Positions 60,020 through 64,000 of a DNA stretch of 64,000 bases are shown in pieces. Where the stretch lies: assembly GCA_902619485.1 (NCBI GenBank), contig CACNEF010000001.1:558001-622000 (forward strand), in the 5' to 3' direction. Source of the DNA: an uncultured SAR116 cluster alpha proteobacterium. Its GTDB lineage: Bacteria > Pseudomonadota > Alphaproteobacteria > Puniceispirillales > Marisalimonadaceae. The position numbers were made by a program, and so were the translations under genes. The notes under the pieces were generated by a model that was not told the DNA's origin, did not search any database, and saw only the letters and a program-made list of their open reading frames with translations. Within the stretch, counting starts at the first letter, position 1, and every line of letters begins with the position of its first letter.

Positions 60020-60037
60020 ATATATTTGGAGTAAATT

Positions 60038-61117
60038 TTGAGTTTAGAAAATAATATCTCTAAAATTATGATTAGAGAAAAAGAAATAGAGAAATTACTC
60101 GTCAATTCTTCTAATTTAAAACCATCTGAAATGGCTAATTTATCAAAAGAATTATCTGACATAAAAATAATAACAGATTTAGCTAACAAAAAAGAACATT
60201 TAGTAAAAGAAATTTTGGATTTAGGTGAAATTTTAAATGATAAAAATGCTGATGCGGATATTAAAGAAATTGCAACAAATGAGTTTAATGCTTTAAAAGA
60301 AACAATTAGCAATCTTGAAAGAGAAATTCAATTTTCTTTATTACCTAAGGATAAGGATGATAAAAGAAATGTAATTTTGGAGGTTCGTGCTGGAACGGGA
60401 GGCGATGAGGCAGGCTTGTTTGCATCAAATCTTTTTTCTATGTATGAAAAGTTATCTGTAAAGCATAAATGGAAATTTGAGGTTATGGAGGTGTCAGAAA
60501 CAAGTGTAGGTGGCTATAAAGAGGCACAAGCAAATATTATAGGAAATGGTGTCTTTGGTAGATTGAAATTTGAATCAGGTGTTCATAGGGTCCAAAGAGT
60601 TCCAACCACTGAAACAAGTGGAAGAATTCATACGTCTGCAGCAACAGTTGCAGTCCTTCCTGAAGCTGAGGATTTAGAAATATTTATTGAAGAAAAAGAT
60701 TTAAGAATAGATGTTTTTAGGTCAAGTGGGCCAGGTGGGCAATCAGTTAATACTACAGATTCAGCCGTTAGAATAACTCATATTCCATCTGGAATTGTTG
60801 TTAGTCAACAGGATGAGAAGTCTCAGCATAAAAATAGAGCAAAAGCTATGAAAATTCTTCAATCACGTTTATATGAATCAGAAAGACAAAAACAACAAGA
60901 TGAGAGATCTACAGCAAGAAAAGATCAAGTCGGTACTGGTGACAGGTCAGAAAGGATAAGGACTTACAATTTTCCACAAGGAAGGGTCACTGACCACAGA
61001 ATAAATTTAACATTACATAAATTAGAAAAAATCTTAAGTGGCGAAGCTCTCGATGATTTAATCGATGCTTTGATAGTTGAAGATAGAATGTTAAAGCTAG
61101 CTTCCAATGATTTATAA
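60038..61117 (+). CDS. prfA: Peptide chain release factor 1
   Basis: RF1 releases peptides at UAA and UAG. The protein has 359 residues. The catalytic GGQ is in [20 protein letters not shown] near residue 230. The codon-recognition PxT (PTT here) is in [17 protein letters not shown] near 187, which fits RF1 and excludes RF2. The start is TTG with GGAG (60028-60031) six bases upstream. It overlaps prmC by 11 bases, so the factor and its methyltransferase are translationally coupled. Confidence 0.97.
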   Translation: MSLENNISKIMIREKEIEKLLVNSSNLKPSEMANLSKELSDIKIITDLANKKEHLVKEILDLGEILNDKNADADIKEIATNEFNALKETISNLEREIQFSLLPKDKDDKRNVILEVRAGTGGDEAGLFASNLFSMYEKLSVKHKWKFEVMEVSETSVGGYKEAQANIIGNGVFGRLKFESGVHRVQRVPTTETSGRIHTSAATVAVLPEAEDLEIFIEEKDLRIDVFRSSGPGGQSVNTTDSAVRITHIPSGIVVSQQDEKSQHKNRAKAMKILQSRLYESERQKQQDERSTARKDQVGTGDRSERIRTYNFPQGRVTDHRINLTLHKLEKILSGEALDDLIDALIVEDRMLKLASNDL

Positions 61118-61994
61118 AAACATTGATGTCTATACTTTAATTAAGCCTGAGATTTTAAAACTGAGAAATATTGGTATTGAGACTGCAAATTTAGACTGCA
61201 GGCTATTACTTTCTGAAACTTTAGATAGATATGAAACGATATATAATCATCAAAACATTTGTATTTCAGAAAATGAGATTAAAAAATTTCAATATTTAAT
61301 TCAACAAAGATTAAGTGGAAAACCTGTTTCAAGAATTATTAATAAAAGAAGTTTTTGGAAGAGAGAATTTGAACTTAATGATGCAACATTAGATCCAAGA
61401 TCTGATTCTGAAACGTTAGTTGAATCAGTAATTGAGTATTATCCAGACAAATTAGAATTTTTAAAAATTATTGATCTTGGCTCTGGTACAGGTTGTTTGG
61501 GTCTATCACTTTTAGACGAATATTCTTGTTCAGAGGTTTCGTTTTTTGATATATCTAAAAAGTCTCTAGAAATGGTTAAAATAAATGCACAAAATTTTGA
61601 TTTGTTGGAAAGATCAAAGTATATAAATTTAGACTGGAATGTTAGAGATTGGGATAAAAAACTAATGAAAATTGAAAAAAATATGAAATATGATATTGTT
61701 GTTTCAAATCCGCCTTATATTCCCACAAATGATATTAAAAAATTAAGAACAGAGGTAAAAAAATACGATCCGTTTATTGCATTAAATGGTGGAAAAGATG
61801 GTCTTGATTCATACAGATCTATTCTTTCTAATTTGACAAATATAATAAAATCCAATGGTAAAATTTTTCTTGAAATAGGAAAAGGCCAAGAAAATAATGT
61901 CACAAAAATAGCTATAAAACATGGTTTGTTTCCAAAAGAATACAAAAAAGATTTGTCTGGAGTGACTAGAGCAATAATATTAATTACTAAATAA
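61107..61994 (+). CDS. prmC: Release-factor glutamine methyltransferase PrmC
   Basis: PrmC methylates the glutamine of the GGQ motif in release factors. The protein has 295 residues. The N-terminal helical domain has [17 protein letters not shown] near residue 23; the SAM-binding domain has [14 protein letters not shown] near 95, [15 protein letters not shown] near 122 and the catalytic [10 protein letters not shown] near 199. Its start lies within prfA. It is followed by a 177-bp gap and then DUF4167. Confidence 0.96.
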   Translation: MIYKNIDVYTLIKPEILKLRNIGIETANLDCRLLLSETLDRYETIYNHQNICISENEIKKFQYLIQQRLSGKPVSRIINKRSFWKREFELNDATLDPRSDSETLVESVIEYYPDKLEFLKIIDLGSGTGCLGLSLLDEYSCSEVSFFDISKKSLEMVKINAQNFDLLERSKYINLDWNVRDWDKKLMKIEKNMKYDIVVSNPPYIPTNDIKKLRTEVKKYDPFIALNGGKDGLDSYRSILSNLTNIIKSNGKIFLEIGKGQENNVTKIAIKHGLFPKEYKKDLSGVTRAIILITK

Positions 61995-62171
61995 TTTTTT
62001 TTGCTTGGCTTAGAAGAAAAAACTTTATATAAGTATTTTGTTAATTTAATATTATATTCAGACCTTAAATTTTATATTAATTGAGTCCGTAGGTTGAAAT
62101 TAGGATTCTTAACCAATTACAAATAAGCATTGTGTAAATAAAAAATAATTAGCATAAATTCTAGGAAAATT

Positions 62172-62672
62172 ATGAGACAGCAAAATAATGGGCGTCGACG
62201 CCAAAATCGCGGATCAAATCGTAGAAATTTTAACAATGGTAACTTGAATGGCAACCTTAACAAAAATACTGTGATTGAGAGTTCCGGACCAGATGGTCGT
62301 CAAAGAGGATCAGTTTCACAACTAAATGAGAAATATACATCCTTAGCATCAGATGCAGCCTCGTCTGACGATAGAATATTAGCAGAGTCTTTTCTACAAT
62401 TTGCTGACCATTATTATAGGCTTCAAAAAGAAATAGAACTAAATAATGAAAATAAAGAATTAAGAATAAAAACCGAACTAAATTCATCATTAAACAATTC
62501 CTCGGATTTAGCATTAGAAGATAACGACAAAATTTCAAGAAAACCCTCAAGACGTAAGAGAGGCTATCAAATGAGAGAGGAAGAACTTTCTTCAGTTGAT
62601 GATAAAAATGAAAGAAATGAAATCAACGATATAAAAAGTGACAAAACTGAAGGTGATAACTTATTGGTTTAA
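62172..62672 (+). CDS. DUF4167 family protein
   Basis: A 166-residue protein with a strongly basic, Arg/Asn/Gly-rich start (RQQNNGRRRQNRGSNRRNF) and the family core GPDGRQRGSVSQLNEKYTSLA then ADHYYRLQKE, near residues 40-95. The rest is charged and probably disordered. The basic arm suggests RNA or nucleic-acid binding, but function is unknown. It is almost invariably found between prmC and clpB in alphaproteobacteria. GGAAAA precedes the ATG. Confidence 0.88.
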   Translation: MRQQNNGRRRQNRGSNRRNFNNGNLNGNLNKNTVIESSGPDGRQRGSVSQLNEKYTSLASDAASSDDRILAESFLQFADHYYRLQKEIELNNENKELRIKTELNSSLNNSSDLALEDNDKISRKPSRRKRGYQMREEELSSVDDKNERNEINDIKSDKTEGDNLLV

Positions 62673-62792
62673 CCTAATATGTTACATGCATTTTTAGTTC
62701 AAAACATTCACAAATTTTTTATTATTTTATATTGAAATAACATCAAATAATAAACACATAATATATATATAATTCAAAAATAGGTTGTTAAA

Positions 62793-64000
62793 ATAGATAA
62801 CTTAGTTAATGAACTTTCTGATAAATCAAAGTTAATATTCAGTTCAGCGTTTAACTTAGCAAAAAAATATGAAACAAATGCAACGTCATTTCATATATTA
62901 TATATAATATTAGATGGTTCAGAAAAATATATTAATGATATTTTAGGTGCTTTAACTTCAAATGCAGATAACTTAAGGTTAAACATTTTTAAGTTATTAA
63001 ATGAGAAAAAGCATTTCAGTCATACTTACGAAATTGATAAAAGTATATTATATTTAATAAATACTTCAAAAATGTTGTTAAAAGAATTTGACGATCAGAT
63101 AATAACTCAAGAAATATTATTGTTGTCTTTTACTATTATAAATGACAAAGCAAAAGAAATTTTATCAAAATATAATATCACTTACAACTCGCTTCTAGAA
63201 GAAATCAAAAAATTTAGGAAGGGTAAAAAAGCTATGAATAATAATGCTGAATCTGGTTTTGACACATTAAATAGATTTGCTGTCAATTTAACAATTAAGG
63301 CCTCTAATGGGCAATTAGATCCTGTCATTGGAAGAGATGAAGAGATAAGAAGGTTAATACAGGTTTTATCGAGAAGAACAAAAAATAATCCAGTTTTAAT
63401 TGGAGAGCCTGGTGTAGGAAAAACTGCCGTTGTTGAAGGATTGGCGATAAGGGTAGCAAATAAAGATGTGCCTGAGAAACTGAAATCTAAAGAAATATTT
63501 TCTCTTGATTTAGCCAGTATTTTAGCAGGTTCTAAATTTCGAGGCGATTTTGAAGAAAGATTAAAATCTTTATTAAACGAAGTTGAAAAGGAAAAAGATA
63601 AAATTATTTTATTTATTGATGAGCTTCATACCCTTGTTGGAGCTGGAGGCGCAGATGGTTCACTTGATGCTTCTAATATGTTGAAACCTGCTTTGGCAAG
63701 AGGTGAACTTCACTGTGTTGGGGCAACCACTTTGGATGAATATAGAAATCACATTGAAAAGGATAAGGCTTTAGAAAGACGTTTTCAGCAAGTTTATATA
63801 GACGAACCAGATATAGAAAACTCCATATCAATGATGAGAGGTGTCAAAGAAAAATATGAATTGTTTCATGGTATAACCATTACAGATAAAGCGCTTACAG
63901 CGTCTGTAACCTTATCTTCAAGATATATTAACGATAGATTTTTGCCAGACAAAGCAATTGATCTAATAGATGAGGCGGCTAGTAGAAAAAGAATTGAAAT
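62793..64000 (+). CDS. clpB: ATP-dependent disaggregase ClpB (3' end cut; probable ATA start)
   Basis: ClpB rescues aggregated proteins with DnaK. The open frame begins after a TAG at 62781 and has no ATG, GTG, TTG or CTG codon until 63072. Homology to the family begins right at ATA 62793 (then [19 protein letters not shown]), with AGG (62782-62784) eight bases upstream, so initiation at ATA, or an ATG mutated or misread, is likely. The N domain covers about residues 1-145. NBD1 has [12 protein letters not shown], Walker [14 protein letters not shown] near residue 207 and Walker [13 protein letters not shown] near 274, then [17 protein letters not shown] near 302. The frame is still open at 64000. 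Confidence 0.88.
   Translation, partial: MDNLVNELSDKSKLIFSSAFNLAKKYETNATSFHILYIILDGSEKYINDILGALTSNADNLRLNIFKLLNEKKHFSHTYEIDKSILYLINTSKMLLKEFDDQIITQEILLLSFTIINDKAKEILSKYNITYNSLLEEIKKFRKGKKAMNNNAESGFDTLNRFAVNLTIKASNGQLDPVIGRDEEIRRLIQVLSRRTKNNPVLIGEPGVGKTAVVEGLAIRVANKDVPEKLKSKEIFSLDLASILAGSKFRGDFEERLKSLLNEVEKEKDKIILFIDELHTLVGAGGADGSLDASNMLKPALARGELHCVGATTLDEYRNHIEKDKALERRFQQVYIDEPDIENSISMMRGVKEKYELFHGITITDKALTASVTLSSRYINDRFLPDKAIDLIDEAASRKRIE
63216..63236 (+). promoter_or_regulatory. Internal translation start in clpB (short ClpB form)
   Basis: AGGAAGGG (63216-63223) lies ten bases before an in-frame ATG (63234-63236) that begins [15 protein letters not shown]. This falls at the end of the N domain, matching the place where E. 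coli ClpB has its known internal GTG start (VNDQGAEDQRQ). The site could produce a truncated ClpB lacking the N domain. Confidence 0.55.

Noticed and set aside
61995..62171. Possible small RNA or tRNA in the prmC-DUF4167 gap
   Set aside because: No cloverleaf, conserved T-loop sequence or clear hairpin with T-run is visible in these 177 AT-rich bases.
62761..62800. Frameshift or pseudogene at the start of clpB
   Set aside because: No upstream ATG in either other frame gives a plausible N-terminus, and the frame is intact from 62784 to the window end, so a missing start codon is a better explanation than a broken gene.

Overview
The window is a dense, strongly AT-rich bacterial chromosome segment (about 30% G+C by eye). 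It carries about 64 protein genes and no recognisable rRNA, tRNA, CRISPR array, insertion sequence, integrase island or phage. The gene content and neighbourhoods point to an alphaproteobacterium: prfA-prmC-DUF4167-clpB, argH-lptM-lysA, aroK-aroB-corC beside xerD, cobS-cobT beside a J-domain protein and bolA, a class I lysyl-tRNA synthetase, DUF1178 and DUF1289 proteins, and a HIG1-type twin-membrane protein beside the ETF genes. Short or negative intergenic distances and low G+C suggest a streamlined, probably marine planktonic lineage of the SAR11/HIMB59/low-GC SAR116 kind. I cannot place it more exactly from the sequence alone.

Layout. 1-6.2 kb: replication cluster dnaA (5' end outside the window), dnaN, recF, gyrB. 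6.2-10 kb, minus strand: a DadA-type FAD amino-acid oxidase behind a tandem glycine riboswitch, an EamA exporter, a rhodanese and a renalase-like FAD protein. 10-13 kb: HAD phosphatase, orphan ABC ATPase, FolM-like pteridine reductase and FolB, then gloB. 13.8-16.3 kb: chorismate mutase, hisC-type aminotransferase and prephenate dehydrogenase (tyrosine/phenylalanine branch). 16.4-25 kb: ydcF, zinc-ribbon membrane protein, lysA, lptM, argH, TlpA-like thioredoxin, etfA/etfB, cobalamin adenosyltransferase, HIG1 protein, folD, yggT. 25-28 kb: ynjB-ynjC ABC importer with no ATPase gene beside it. 28-37 kb: DJ-1-like protein, DUF1289, aspS, ctaA, groES-groEL, lysS, pyrD, rpmB. 37-47.7 kb: cobT, cobS, J-domain protein, bolA, corC, aroB, aroK, a small membrane protein, a large unknown exported protein, xerD, accA. 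47.7-54.5 kb: nitrilase-family amidase, glutaredoxin, mutT, argJ, parvulin, secA, DUF1178. 54.5-64 kb: ubiG, lysC, rodZ-like gene, ispG, hisS, prfA, prmC, DUF4167 and clpB, which runs off the right edge.

How the genes work together. Most are core housekeeping: replication, translation (three aminoacyl-tRNA synthetases, RF1, L28), protein folding and export, aromatic, arginine, lysine, folate, isoprenoid and pyrimidine synthesis, and respiratory electron transfer (ETF, heme A, ubiquinone). The points most worth a second look are the glycine riboswitch controlling an amino-acid oxidase, clpB with no ATG/GTG/TTG start but a conserved internal start, a 10-bp perfect inverted repeat in front of ynjB, an importer and an ABC ATPase that each lack their partner, a DJ-1-like protein without its nucleophile cysteine, and two small genes (lptM and a 46-residue membrane protein).

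The longest stretch without a gene is the 261 bp at 7430-7690, filled mostly by the riboswitch and its promoter. No gene-free stretch exceeds 300 bp. Only one convincing intrinsic terminator (after groEL) was found, and many convergent genes overlap or abut.
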